Part shown: positions 32,844 to 45,179 of the stretch, piece after piece
Layout: every line of letters begins with the position of its first letter
Numbering within the stretch: position 1 is the first letter of the stretch
Assembly: GCA_025266875.1 (NCBI GenBank)
Contig: JALLLT010000009.1
Location: 434,001 to 498,000, forward strand
Reading direction: 5' to 3'
Length of the DNA stretch: 64,000 bases
Origin: Fennellomyces sp. T-0311
Taxonomy: Eukaryota > Mucoromycota > Mucoromycetes > Mucorales > Lichtheimiaceae
Program-made: the position numbers and the translations under genes
The notes under the pieces: generated by a model
Told to the model about the DNA's origin: nothing
Databases searched by the model: none
Seen by the model: the letters and a program-made list of their open reading frames with translations, nothing else

Positions 32844-33858
32844 TTACTCATCAAAAAAGACATCTATTATAGCTTCTTTGTCCACGCGGAATCCTCCCGT
32901 GCCAGTAAACACGGCATCTGTCACGTATGACTCGGTTTCTTCCCAGTCAATCTGGTGGCTTAACCCATCGTTCTTTGTTAGGCCGTGGTATATAACGGCC
33001 CGGTCTGAATTACAAGAGAAATCCTGCTTATAACCCGGGCAACCGGAATCATTGGCCCCGGATGCCACGCGATAGTACATCTGTATATATACGGTAAGAC
33101 AATGAAGTAAAATATATATTAGTTATGAAATTACCGCTAGGCCGACGAGAACAATGATCTCGTGGGTGATACGCGTTATGGCTTTTGGCAGTCTTGGTCT
33201 GCCAGATGTCGCACAGAACATCACCTTCTTGATGCAATCAATAAGTGCATCACTCTGAAACTTTTGGCCGTTGCTGCCGTACCCTCGGCGGAGGAACCTG
33301 TGACGTATACCACATGAGCAATTATATCTATCCAAGGGACATATTGTACTCACCTCTGCTTTTCCAGCAATTCCCTGTAGTACTCCTTGTTGCGGTTACC
33401 CAGGATGGTAACAGCATTGATCGTCAAATCGAAGCCGAAGAACAAGTAAGTTTCCAAAAACTCACTGACATTGTTGTGCATTGCCGTGTGGCGTGCACCG
33501 ATGACTGTTGTATACTACTCAAATGTACTATAAGAATGTGGAAAAATCAATTGTCAACAATCGTTAAGCTTACGGCTGTCACCAAATCCTGAGATATCGT
33601 GTAATGAATCAGTTCGCCCTGCTGTACGCCATTGATTTCCATGGCCAAGTCCAGTACACGCTGGCTTGTTTCTTTGTACGCGTCACGCAAGGGGAAAGTG
33701 TTAAGCTGATAGCCATCAAGGAGTGCAAGCTTAACAATATAACACTCCTTTGTTGAATTGCGTTCAATCTTAAGCTCATCTTTGTAAATCAATTTAATAA
33801 TTAAAAATGGTAGATTGAGGTACTACGCTCGCTTACGATTTGTTCTTCGAATTGTCAT
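32844..33858 (-). CDS. Unknown five-exon gene (262 aa)
   Basis: Five exons (33858-33837, 33779-33574, 33514-33354, 33297-33135, 33080-32844) join in phase with four GT-AG introns, giving 262 residues; this regularity argues for a real, maintained gene. Visible sequence: NSTKECYIVKLALLDGYQLN, a GARHTAMHNNVSEFL block, and LRRGYGSNGQKFQSDALIDC. There is no signal peptide or membrane helix and I recognise no domain. The first exon is short (MTIRRTN) and the true N-terminus may lie further upstream through exons such as that at 34392-34236. It could be a lineage-specific repeated family or derived from a mobile element, but I have no direct evidence. Confidence 0.6.
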
Positions 33859-34235
33859 TTGTTGTATCCAAAATGAACGCGTCCTGAAGAAGTTACTTTG
33901 TCATGAATGCTACTGCCACTTCCGACATCGGAACGTTGAGCCAAGTACGTACCAAAAACTCAGCCAATCAGGTTACTCATCTGCATGACCTTTCCCGTCA
34001 ACGCGTCTCTTCACCGATATGTTCGGTCAGCATACATCCTATCGATCTTCACGATCTGTTATTGCTTATTAGTAATAAGGTTGATATTTCATAGCGCTCA
34101 TGGAAGCACTGGCTTAAAAATAACCTATCATGGATAAGCATTTACTATATATAGAGAGCAAAACATGAAATAAAATCATTACCTTTATGAATCTCGTTGA
34201 CATATTCGCGTTTCACGCCGTTATCAGGAACTTAC

Positions 34236-34392
34236 CCATCTGTTTACACCTAAGATTCTTTGGGCTACAGTGCGCTCGTACATGGTTTTCTTTTTGGACT
34301 TCGGTTGCCTCATACGCGTACCATTATTACTCTCGTCGTCCGAAATACAAGAGTTTGAATGTGAAAAGGGGACGGATGAATCATGTAAGGCT
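34236..34392 (-). other. Candidate upstream exon on the minus strand
   Basis: A 157-bp open block bounded by ATATAAAG (acceptor) and GTAAGT (donor) encodes a polar peptide including SDDESNNGTRMRQPKSKKK and ending RTVAQRILGVNRW. A possible small exon near 34062-34021 would carry the frame on to 33858 in phase. It may be the real 5' part of the 32844-33858 gene, or a separate relic. Confidence 0.35.
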
Positions 34393-35643
34393 CTTTATAT
34401 TTAAGAGAGCAAAAGAAAGATGTTTTATAACGGAGACTACAAATAAATATTTATATCGTTGTCCACCTGCAGGAGAAGGTTTGCGACCTCCTGGAAGTAA
34501 AATTAAAATCTTGAACTATATCAGTGTATGATTAAGGGATCATTGTTTGGGTCTCTGTACCACTGGTGACGCTACGGATGGTACATAATACCGGTGCAAT
34601 CTTGTTCGTAAGTACTGTATGAGGAGTATTATTCTCAAGGATGATACCAAGAAGAGTAAAAGGCGATTTCTTTCGCTTCAAAGTTCCATTCATTCTAAAA
34701 ACTATAAAGGAAACCAGTGTATTTGAATGATAATGTTTGCAGGAACTCGTTGCGAGATATCCTGAAACCTTCTTCGTCGCTCTTTTCGCTTCTTTTAAAG
34801 AAATTATATGTAGGCCATCAAACATAAGAATGACAGCAACATCATCCCACCTAGCCTTGCGATGTTCTCGACGCTTGAAGCGACTATTTTAAGATACGAA
34901 TTGCATCAGACATATGTTCATGCTTACTTAAGAAGCTAGTTTGCTCTTAACAACAAATGATTAGAAACTACTAAGAGGGAATTGACGTAGTATGACAGTA
35001 AGTTTTCTTTAACGCAGTAACTGTCAGTTAAAGTAGATTTGAATAGCAATTAGCACAAGATGGCGCATGAGATTAAAGATCCTGTCATAACCATGTTCAA
35101 CCCACACAAACATGATGGGACGACATGAGGGATGGGATCCAATCAAGATCCGAAAGTATTTTTTGAGCTAACTGTTTAGCTTTCGTATTCAACACTTATC
35201 AGATACTAAAGACAGACGACACCACTGTTACTATGCAAATGCCACATCAATTAGTCAGCTGCATGAATAAAATGTCATTAATTTTTTTATATAATTGGTA
35301 AAATTTCGAGAGGCTACTATCAAACGCTGGTCATTGCACATTGGCTAAACAGTGTTAGCGAAATCTCCCGTGATTAATCGCTGGAACGTTACGCCGGCAC
35401 TTCCCTTCCCAGAAATAATCGGAAGAGAAAAAATTTAATCGACCACGCCCATTTGTTAAAGAATAATCCCGACCAAGGTTGAGCGTCAGAGTCGAATTCG
35501 AAAAACCAAACGAGCGACTTGTGGGTATAAAAAGAAACTTACAAAATTAAACGGTTGCTATTATATAATGTGTGATATGCTATGCAAAGTATTAAGAAAA
35601 TGAGAAGAGAAATATATCACCAAAAGAAAGACAAAAATGAGTT
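34393..35643. other. AT-rich intergenic region
   Basis: About 1.25 kb. A minus-strand frame at 34825-34532 starts MFDGLHIISLKEAKRATKKV and may be an exon or relic, but no flanking exons could be matched. Nothing else is supported. Confidence 0.3.
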
Positions 35644-38530
35644 CTAATCCAGCGCCTTGAGCTGCTCGCGCTCACCAAACGTGCCACCACTTGCTTTCTT
35701 TTCGTTATGCGCAGTATCCGTCCACATCTTGATCGCGTCCAGCATTTCCTTGATTTTGGGTTCGTTTCCTCCAAAGACATCTATTGGATAGCATGTTAGC
35801 ATATTGCCTTGCAGCCGTGTGATGATGCTTACCCTTGATGGTATACCGGCCATCCACTTCGACACCTTCTCGACCCATGAATTTGAATGCAGCGACAATA
35901 TTATCCAGTATTTGCATATTGGCCGAAGCATTATTGGTTGGAGGCGGTCGTCGAACGTCCCTGCCACTCAAGCTTTCCAGTAGCTCAATGAGTAACTCGC
36001 CCGAGCGGAAGTCGTTCAGACTGGTCACCTTGTGATCAACTCTTTGTTGAACCCATTCGATATAATCCGAAGTGCTCCACACGGATTGCTCCGATGTGCT
36101 GATATGGCTTTCCTCGGTTAATCGTTTCAGTCCGCCGGGTCGATTACTTGCCATAACGTCACCGTGCTGCGGATCAATCAGATCTTCGTCGTCGTCGTCA
36201 GGCGTGTAGCGTAAAATCGGGTGTGAATTTGTCGGAGGACTTAGCAGAGTTGAAGATATGGGACCATGCGTGCTATCGAATCCAGAATCTTGCAACTCCT
36301 GCTTACTCTCAGCTAACGACAACGAAGGAGTGTTGTCGTCGTAGTCAGTGATACCTGACTCGCGGTTCTGCGGTCCTAAATCATCCGCACTATTGAGACG
36401 AGACATGGACCGGTGTTGAGGGGGCGGGTCATCAAAAGATATTCGACTTATTGGCTGTGCATCGTGTGGGCGATATGTCAGCGAGAAAGGGCGGCTGTCT
36501 ATTGAGTCCATGCTCGGTGATTGTGGACGGTTCTCTTTCTTGTATAGGATCATGGAGGGTGGTCGAGGCTTCATGCGACGAGCCATGTCGAGTGAAACGG
36601 TTGGTATAGTGCTGGATGATAGTACGGGCGCTGCATAATCTCGCGCAATCGTAGCCTTCATCAAGGCTTTGATCCACGCCTTCATAATTCCTTCAGAGTC
36701 GGTGTAGAAGAAGAATGTGCGCTCTCGTTCGTGCTGCGCCTTGAAACAGTATTTGCCGGCATAGATTGCTTCGTCGCAGATGATCCTGTACCCGCGCAAG
36801 TTGATGATGCCCTTCATGCGAACGTCCTGAATGTAGGAGTTAGTCATTGCTACGCTGTAACGCAACAAGCGCTTACCTTGGGGCTCTTAAAGTAGAACAA
36901 ATTGGGACCCTTCAAGACAAACCAGCGCTTGTTCCATGTCTTGTACCGGTCACCTTGTTTGCTGAGCCAGCCTTCCATGTCGGGCATCACGTCAGGCATG
37001 GCCGAGCGGTGGGCAATGCTATCCATGGAAGCGCGCGATGCGACTGGTAGGATAGTCTGCGGTTTTGAAGTCGGAGAAAACGAATTGCGTGCATGATCGT
37101 TCCGTCTACAGTCGTTGGATTAGATGCAAAGAGTAGCATAAGGGTGATGATAGCTTACGGCTTAGCATTTGAGAATTGTCGGGACAGTCCGTTCTCAGGA
37201 ACAGTATACTAGACGTTTCCTTGTGCATGAGCAAAAAGCCAAGGTGTTCTTGTTCCCCTTTCATCCTCCCCCTCCTCCCACTTCTATCCTCACGATAACA
37301 CGTACAGTTTTTCGTTTCATCCCAGATTCAGATCGATGGATGTTTTGCTGCATCATAATGGACGAGGCGCGAGGCACATTTTTGCGGCCAATGCTCATAC
37401 GACTTGTCGGTGGCAGTTCCTGCCTGGAGCGAGTTGTGCTGATGGTATCCATGGAGTACATCCTGGCGACTCGTGGCTGATCCTCAGACATTGTTGTCAC
37501 CGACTCAAAATCAGTCCCTGCACTAGGCGACATGGGCCGCGAGCTGTAATTGGATGCATAGTCGTCGTTCAGATCCTGCTGGCAGGGTTAGCGGAAGCCG
37601 TTCATTAGAAACAACTATTTTATGCAGGAAAACTCACTTCGAATTCTGTAACTGACTGCTTTGATGTATGCTGCCGTGCAACGCCATCGCGCAAGGCATT
37701 GATGGCGCTGTGGATCTTGAAGCGCTTGCCAAAGGTGTTGACATCAAGCTCCTTGAGGGAGTCAATGGTGAGCTCGAGCAATATGTCGCCAGTGATCTCT
37801 TGGGCTGAAGGAGGCGATAAATGAACAAGAAGGCAAAGGGGGGTGAGCACAGATGCAAACTTTGTATGCGTTCTCCTGGTCTCTATCTCTTTGTTCTATA
37901 CATTACTTTTGAAATTGTCTGCAACGCTCTCAAAGCCCATCGCATGAAGCCACACTGCGACCTGATCCACGTCCCAGTCTTCCGGCGACGTGTTCTTGAG
38001 CGCGGGTAGAGCGAGGACCGAGATCAGAGTCTTTTGGACGTTTTTGGTTGCTGTTGTCAAGGACCGTGCGGGCGCAGAATGCGATTGAGTGGAATTCAAG
38101 GAGGATATGGAACTTGCACGAGGTAGCTGATCCCGTGATTTTTTCGTCGATGTTGAGGTGGATGGCGTGGGGAGCTGCGTGAGTTGGCTTTTCGACGTTG
38201 GCAATTGGATTTTGGATATGGCGTCTTCGAGCGAATCGATCTTTTTATCAAGAGACGTCGTCGTATTGTTCGGCGCGCCGTACCGTTGCGTGGACGTGTA
38301 ATTCATGGGAAACAGCCCAATTTCGCCTCGCACATTGCGACCCTACCTACTGCGTCAAGGCCACTTGGCTATTGTTTGGGTTTGCTTCTTGCTTTTACCT
38401 GCCACCAGCCGTCATTGTAACCTTCGTCTTTTTCGAGCACAATGATCGGATCGCCCACGGCAAAGGCTATTTCATCTTGGTTTTCTGCCTCAAAGTTGTG
38501 AATGGCATAGACTGTCTCAAGGCCAGCCAT
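35644..38530 (-). CDS. SH3-SAM-PH-CH scaffold protein, Boi1/Boi2/Pob1-like
   Basis: Eight exons (38530-38399, 38342-37907, 37804-37638, 37578-37306, 37208-37159, 37105-36877, 36826-35833, 35780-35644) join in phase to give 805 residues. Domains: SH3 at about 4-60 (VYAIHNFEAENQDEIAFAVG, GWWQ, GLFPMNY), SAM at about 163-230 (WDVDQVAVWLHAMGFESVAD, LKELDV), PH at about 395-490 (EGWLSKQGDRYKTWNKRWFV), and calponin homology at about 680-790 (DYIEWVQQRVDHKVTSLNDF, GELLIELLESLSG). Boi proteins act at sites of polarised growth and exocytosis with Cdc42/Rho. Linkers are Ser/Pro-rich. Yeast Boi1/2 lack a C-terminal CH domain, so this architecture is of note. Confidence 0.88.
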
Positions 38531-40772
38531 GAAACAAGCATAAAGTGGAGAAAAAGGGAGAAAAGGGAGATTGAGGAAAAAAAGAGCGGAATGAAGTAGA
38601 GAGAGGAATATAAAAAGTAAGGAAAGAGAGGAGAACGGCGAGAAAAAAAGAGTAAATATTGTTTAGTACGCCCGGATCCCCGAAGGGAGTCTGCCGAGTT
38701 ATACTCTTTTCCGCTTCACATGTTTCCCAAGAGTTGGCCACGCTCAATATAGACGCTTTATTTCGTGTGGTCTGCACATTCAACGTAGCACCACCATCCA
38801 ATTTCAGGTCGGGAGGAGCGGATTCCTAAGGGAAAAGCGGCCCGTCTGGCCAGACCGATAACATCACCATGACAGCACGTTGAATTGCCCACAAGTGGAA
38901 ACCAGTGATCCACTTATCTCCTTTTTTCCCTTCTTCTCTCATATCTGTAACCAGCCTTCGAAGGGAGAGTCTAATATGGCGTCCTCTCTCTCTCTCTCTC
39001 TATCTCTCTCTTTCTCTATTTCGGGTATTGTCGTACACAGAACTTTTGGCGCCCGATCAATTATATCAAGTGGATGGGTGCAGGTGCGTGCTGATGGAAA
39101 AGGCATTCTCCCTAAGTTGCGTAATGAATACCCCACCCTGCGTCTTGAGCCCTTGCTTCAAAGCCGGCCATTAGCGTACTAACTCTTTTTTCACTCGTTC
39201 CGAGGTTAATTAGTTGCACACTTCTTCGTGCGGTAAGCCCCGTCCAAGGAAATTATTAATTTTATCACTTTTTAGAACCATTAGGGAACACCGCTTAATT
39301 TTGCAAAAGGCCCTAATATATATGCTCAGTGCTACCGTGCGTTATTGTCAACAGAAAATTGCGAATGCTTGGGGCGTACCACGAGCCACCCCCAGCAACA
39401 CAATGTGATCTGCAAATGTAGAAACCGGTCTTTTTCTCCATGCATGGAATAGTAATAATGGGCTCTGGGAGGAGTTATTATTTAACAATCATGAGCTTTT
39501 TGTTTAGAGTGTAACTGATAACCGTTTTAGATTATCGGCCAGGAGTAGTTTAGTTTGTGTGTCAGATAATTGACATGTTTCGTGCCGAGAACCATACCTT
39601 TTCCGCCCGATTAGTTTGGTCAAGTGACCCCATTCGTTGATATTAAGACGACGAAGGTCGATATTAAAACACTAACCACCGAATGCATGTCTTTTGCGAC
39701 CGGGACCCGGCTGAGCGTGTGCATATACTACACAGCTCTTATGAAGCATCTCTAGGCTAAAAGATAAGTTTCATGCGTTCGTCGTTCTGTAGAAAGTGAA
39801 CATGTGCTCAATGAAAGGGGTTACTCAGATGAGTAAGCGAAATGCTAAATGTTTAAGCATTGGGCACACAACAGGTGACATCAGTACTGTAAATTGTTTT
39901 TGACTTGCAAAAAGCTTTTATTTAGTCGCGTTGCTTGTTAAGTGAAACGTCTGCTTTAGAACTTGATCCATGCACGCCAATCGATCATCAAGCCATTTCA
40001 ACTGACCAAAAACAGACTAAACTACACTTCCAGGCGGTGTACTCAAAGCGTATGCGAAGCATCGGCCCTTTTGTGCATATAGTGCATACCGGAAAAGAAA
40101 TAAACATGTTTCGAGCGGGCAAGGTGTCAACAAGCCGTGTGTCAGCCCATTGTTTCAAAAGGAAGCCGAGTGTGTAGGGAAAGACGTTCTTAATATAGTA
40201 TCATCGTTGAAGGTTCCCGAGCCATATTACCATGTGTCGGGTATGCTGCGTATCAGACGATGCGTGGGGAGCTTTATCGTTGTTGCTATGGCTTCTGCAG
40301 TGCCATGCATAACCAAGCAGCAATATCTTGAGACAAGCCCCGGAATACAGCACATTGTTGAGGGCCGTGCGACGGAGTGCATCTGGCTTTAGCCTAGGAG
40401 GGTTACTTCTCTTTCATGCGCAGCTTTTTTTTAGGCGCCCCGTTCTTTTTTTTCCTGAGACTCCCGGCATATCGTGTCCAGATGAACATGTAATGACGAC
40501 CAGTGGTCCTCTTTATGAGGGCACGGTATTAAAAGGGCACATGGTTGGTTAAGGGTCCACTGGCGATCTTTGTAACCATGCACGAGGCGACTTTATTGGT
40601 TCAAAATGGCCTTGCAAGGCGAACTTGAAGGGATATACAAATGTTAAATGGGCGGAGTTGGGCCCAACACCGTCCATCACCGTGGGTCCTCTGCAAAAAA
40701 AAAAGAGAAAAAGATCAGCTCTCCCTTTTCCTTCTCTTACCTTCAACAAGGAGCGTCTGAACCAGGGACGAG
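38531..40772. other. Long divergent intergenic region, 2.2 kb
   Basis: Separates the scaffold gene from the phosphate transporter and must contain both promoters. A CT microsatellite lies at about 38982-39020. The frames here are short and of random composition, so no gene is called. No tRNA-like fold was found by eye. Confidence 0.4.
38982..39020. repeat. CT dinucleotide microsatellite
   Basis: About nine CT units followed by an interrupted CTATCTCTCTCTTTCTC run. Confidence 0.75.
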
Positions 40773-43283
40773 ATGAAGTTTTCCCACCAACTCCAGTTCA
40801 ACGCTGTCCCTGACTGGGCGGATTATTATCTCCCGTAAATTTCCATGCATTTACTGTTTTTTCCCTGCTGACCCATTGTTTATATAACAGCTATTCGAAC
40901 CTCAAGAAGCTTGTTTACTCCACTGAACGCGATCGGGTTGCTGCATATGGTGCGCACAGACTTTCAGACGACTACGAGCGTGGTCCGAGTGAACGCACAG
41001 CTCTCATATCCGACACCGATACCGTCGAGCGAGAAAACAGCCGCTTCATTGCTGCTCTTGATCAGTCGCTCGACAAGATTGTCAAATTTTACGTAAAGAA
41101 GGAGCATGAGCTGTACAACGAATCCGACGAGCTGATGCACGATGTTGGCAAATTCGATGGTCTGGAAAACGGAAACAGCAACGACGACGACCACTTGCAC
41201 GTTTCGTCAGATTTCCCGCGTCGTGAATCAACGACTTGCGACGACGATCTGCCCCCCAACATTATCTCACAGAATGTCAGCGAGAGCGATCCGACTCTGC
41301 TATCGGCTTCCCACGACAAATCAGAGCTACACAAGCGCACAATCGATCTGTTTGTCCTGCTATCCGAACTCAAGTCGTTTGTGGCATTGAATCAGACTGC
41401 CTTTTCCAAAATCCTCAAAAAGTACGACAAGATCACGCACAGCAACCTCAAGCGCTACTACGTGCTCAATCACGTTGGCCCCGCGTACCCGTTCAAAGGC
41501 GCCACTAAGCAGAAATTGAATGAGCGGATTCAGCAGACCGAGCGCGCTTATGCGACACTCGTGACTGATGGTGATCTGGACCTGGCTATCACCGACCTCA
41601 AAACGCACCTGCGCGAACGCATCGTCTGGGAACGTAACATGGTTTGGCGCGATATGATCGGTCAGGAGCGCAAGGTTCAGACCGTGGGTGTGAGCGAGGG
41701 CAAGCCCATCTCCCTGCGCACACCCTGCGGCACCCTTCAGCTGCACCGCGATCAAGTCATACAAGGCCTGTTTCTTGCCATTAGCTTGGCCGTTTTTGCC
41801 CTGCTGACAAAGGTTAATCTATTTGACCAGCCAGAGCAAAACCTGTGTTTTGCTATTCTTGTGTTTGCCAGTATGCTGTGGGCCGGTGAGGTAAAAAATT
41901 AGCATGGGAAATCGCGATAAGCAACCCGCCCTCTGACTGGATTGCCTGTAGGTGATGCCCCTTTTTGTCACTGCCCTGGTCGTGCCGTTTTTGATTGTGA
42001 TACTGAGGGTGATGCGATCAGAGGATGGAACTGAACGGCTCGACGCTCCCGATGCCACTAAACGCGTCTTTGCCAGCATGTTTTCGCCCGTAATTATGCT
42101 TCTACTCGGCGGATTCGCCATCGCTGGCGCTCTTAGCAAGTTTGGTATCGCTAAATCCATGGCAACCTTCGTGCTTTCCAAGGCTGGCACGCGACCCAAC
42201 CGCGTGTTGCTGGTCAACATGTTCGTTGCCACGATAGCCAGTATGTGGATTAGCAACGTGGCCGCCCCCGTGCTGTGTTTCTCCTTGATCCAGCCCATTC
42301 TGCGGACTTTACCGGTGGACTCATCGTTTGGTCCATGCTTGATCATTGGCATTGCACTATCATCCAATCTGGGTGGTATGGCGTCACCCATCTCATCTCC
42401 ACAGAACGTGATTGCTATTCAAAACATGAACCCGCCACCTTCTTGGGGCGAATGGTTCTTTGCTGCACTTCCGCTATGCATCATCGGTAACATCATTATC
42501 TGGCTATGGCTGCTGTGGAACTACAAGCCGGAGAAACACACACCGCAAATCCATGCTATCCGTGCATCGAATGACCCGGTCACCTTTACCCAGATCTATG
42601 TTGGTCTGGTCACGCTCGTGACCATTGTGCTCTGGTGCCTTGCGCACACATACGAGGGAGTGTTTGGCGATATGGGTGTAATTGCGATCATCCCGCTGAT
42701 TGCCTTCTTCGGCCCGGGATTATTGACCAAAGATGACTTCAATAACTTTTTGTGGAACGTGATTATGCTCGCAATGGGTGGTATTGCTCTCGGCAAGGCC
42801 GTTGAGAGCTCAGGCTTGCTGCAAACCATCGCAACGCACATTGAAGAGCTAGTCACGGGCATGACCGCCTTTGAAATCCTATTTGTGTTCAGTTGTCTGG
42901 TGCTCGTCATGGCAACATTTATTAGCCACACCGTTGCTGCGTTGATTGTGTTACCGATCGTCGCGGAAGTTGGTTCCCGACTGGACGATCCAAGGCCAAG
43001 ACTTCTTGTCATGGTAACAAAAGAACCCTTCAAAGGTTGTGGCTGAAAGTGAAAACTGATAAACTATGTATATATATAGGGAACCGCATTTATGTGCTCA
43101 TCTGCAATGGGATTGCCGGTATCCGGATTTCCAAATATGAACGCCATATCCCAGGAAAACGAACTGGGCCAGCCCTATTTGTCGACCAAGGACTTTATCA
43201 TGAACGGCATTCCGTCCAGCGTGTTTGCTATGTTCTGCGTCACTACGCTCGGCTACGGATTGATGTCTTTGATGGGTTACTAA
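40773..43283 (+). CDS. SPX-domain low-affinity phosphate transporter, PHO87/PHO90/PHO91 family
   Basis: Four exons (40773-40834, 40891-41890, 41952-43013, 43080-43283) join in phase to give 775 residues. The SPX domain fills about residues 1-210: MKFSHQLQFNAVPDWADYYL, YSNLKKLVYSTERD and the basic HSNLKRYYVLNHVG helix, which binds inositol pyrophosphates in this family. The C-terminal half is a multi-span DASS/ArsB-type carrier with twin motifs SSNLGGMASPISSPQNVIAI and SSAMGLPVSGFPNMNAIS. It is either a plasma-membrane importer (Pho87/90) or the vacuolar exporter Pho91; the sequence alone does not decide. Length agrees with the family (about 880 in yeast). Confidence 0.93.
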
Positions 43284-43346
43284 AGAGCATCTTCCTTTAT
43301 ACTCATTACTATACGCATATTTCATAGAACCACTAAATAAACAGCA

Positions 43347-44025
43347 TCACTTTGACATCTAAATCGGGACATGAGTGTTTGTTGTCACACAGAGGTGAGC
43401 GAGACACAACTCACCAGCATCTTTGTGAACTCGTCATAATTGATGTTTCCGTCGCCGTCAATGTCGGCTTCTCGAATCATTTGATCGAGCTCCATCTGCG
43501 TGAGGTGTTCCCCGAAAGAGTCCATCACCTTACGCAGTTCCGATACCGAAATAAGACCATTCCCATCCTTTAATACAGTCCAATCAGCCGTTATGTAATA
43601 CATTGTTAGGATAACTATTACCCGATCAAAGACTGAGAACGCCTCACGCATCTCAGCCTGCGTGTCGACCTCCTTTTGCTTCCTAAGCCCCGTCGTTGAT
43701 AATCCGTTTTCTTGGCATCCTGCCATGCACCCTCCCTGTTTACCTTGCCAACATGCTCAGAAACTCGTTAAAGTCGATTGTTCCATCGCCATCACTGTCC
43801 ACCTCATTGACCATGTCCTTCAGTTCGCTGTCAGTCGGATTGAGGTTCAATGATCGCATCACGGCACCCAGTTCTCGCGCATCGATGGTTCCATTGCCAT
43901 CTTTATCAAACAAAGCAAAGGATTCCTTGTACTCCGCAATTTGTTCTCTTGACAGTTGATCCTGTTGAATTTGAATATCAGAAGAGCTGGGACGCGAAAA
44001 ACGGGAACGGCAAACCGTTTACCAT
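43347..44025 (-). CDS. CMD1: Calmodulin
   Basis: Five exons (44025-44023, 43961-43744, 43682-43622, 43567-43415, 43358-43347) give 148 residues, the standard calmodulin length. The first exon holds only the start codon, and the last only MSK and the stop. Four EF-hands are intact: [36 protein letters not shown] and [12 protein letters not shown], each with Asp at 1, 3 and 5 and Glu at 12. The N-terminus [20 protein letters not shown] matches the family. The C-lobe ([19 protein letters not shown]) is more diverged than in most calmodulins, so it may be a paralogue. It regulates kinases, phosphatases and myosins through Ca2+. Confidence 0.9.
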
Positions 44026-44168
44026 ACTAAGCGAGAAGTTGAAAAGTAAAAAAAAAAAGGGAATTTTTTTTCAAACCGGCTGATGATTCATATAAATATA
44101 CATAGAGGATTAAAGTTATATGTACACCCCCCTTCCAGTAAAAGGTTTTTTTAGAATAAGCATAAAAG

Positions 44169-45179
44169 TCAATCATCGTCGGAACCGCAAGTCGAAGACG
44201 CGGACGAAGACGACTGTTGTTGCATAGGGTAAAGGCCAGCATAAGGATCGAGAAAAGCATTAGCAGGATGGACGAGACAGCCAGGGCATACACAAGCAGG
44301 TCCACAATAGCAAGTCACTACGCGCGTCGTAGTTGTCACTTGATCATCTTGTTGTTTCGGAAGCGGTGTGATTGTGATCACAACCGATTCGCTTTGGCCA
44401 CTGGATGGTTGGCAAGCAGACGATGACGCGAAACTACCACAACAACTAACAACGGCTGGAGGCGCCGGCGGAGGAGCAGTAGGTCTGGGCGTAGGTGGCG
44501 GCGGCGGAGGCGATGATAGCATACCGATACTAACAGCGTTGGTTTCAGTCATCTGAGCAACCACCGCGTCAAGGTCCATTAATGTGGGTGACGGTGCAGT
44601 TACCGCAGCAACCGGAGCAGGTGAGATTGGCTGAGGCTTTTGAAACACGTAGCCAACATTGTTGGGCCGAATCCATGCCCACGAGAAGGAATCGTCGTTT
44701 TGGGCATTGCTGGTGGGACAATCAGGTGCACGCGTTTCCAGAAACCTATTAGGCTCCGCTGGACCGGGGTTTTGCCTCTGTCCAGTCATACCTTGCGGAA
44801 GGCTAATCGTCACCGCAGGAGCGTTGTGGCTGTTGCTGTTGCTGGCTTCAACTATTTCATTTCTGTTAGTCACAAAAAAGCTCAGATCAAAAAAAAAAAT
44901 TCGCTCAAACCTCTTCGTTCGCTGCAGACACACTTGACATGCACTTGCTTGGTTTTACGTAAATCTCTGCAGTACGCGCACTGGGTAACCGGGCGTCCTT
45001 TCCGGCGAATTTCAAAGAGAGGGCGTTCAACGTGATTGCAGTGTGACGAGCGATGGCCCTGCGGAAGATCAGTTTGTGTATTGAGGTCGCACAGGGGGGC
45101 CTATCAGAAGGGGGGTGGAGAAAAATTTTACCTTGATACAGCTATTACAGGCAAATTTGATTCCGTTGATTATTGGCAT
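44169..45179 (-). CDS. Copper-fist transcription factor (Ace1/Mac1/Cuf1 type)
   Basis: Three exons (45179-45132, 45058-44911, 44851-44169) join in phase to give 292 residues. The N-terminal copper fist spans residues 1-65: INGIKFACNSCIKGHRSSHC, RRKGRPVTQCAYCRDLRKTK and VKCVCSE, with the zinc ligands and the GRP minor-groove motif. A Pro-rich middle follows, and a C-terminal Cys cluster CYCGPACVCPGCLVHP resembles the copper-sensing CxCxxxCxCxxCxxH element of Mac1/Cuf1 and of Grisea-type regulators. The last residues are Ser/Gln-rich. It probably controls copper uptake or detoxification genes; activator versus low-copper type cannot be told. Confidence 0.93.

Noticed and set aside
38531..40772. 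Possible tRNA or small RNA genes in the long intergenic region
   Set aside because: No consistent acceptor stem or T-loop could be found by eye in either strand.
41360..42391. Minus-strand frames over the phosphate transporter
   Set aside because: Antisense shadows of the transporter exons.
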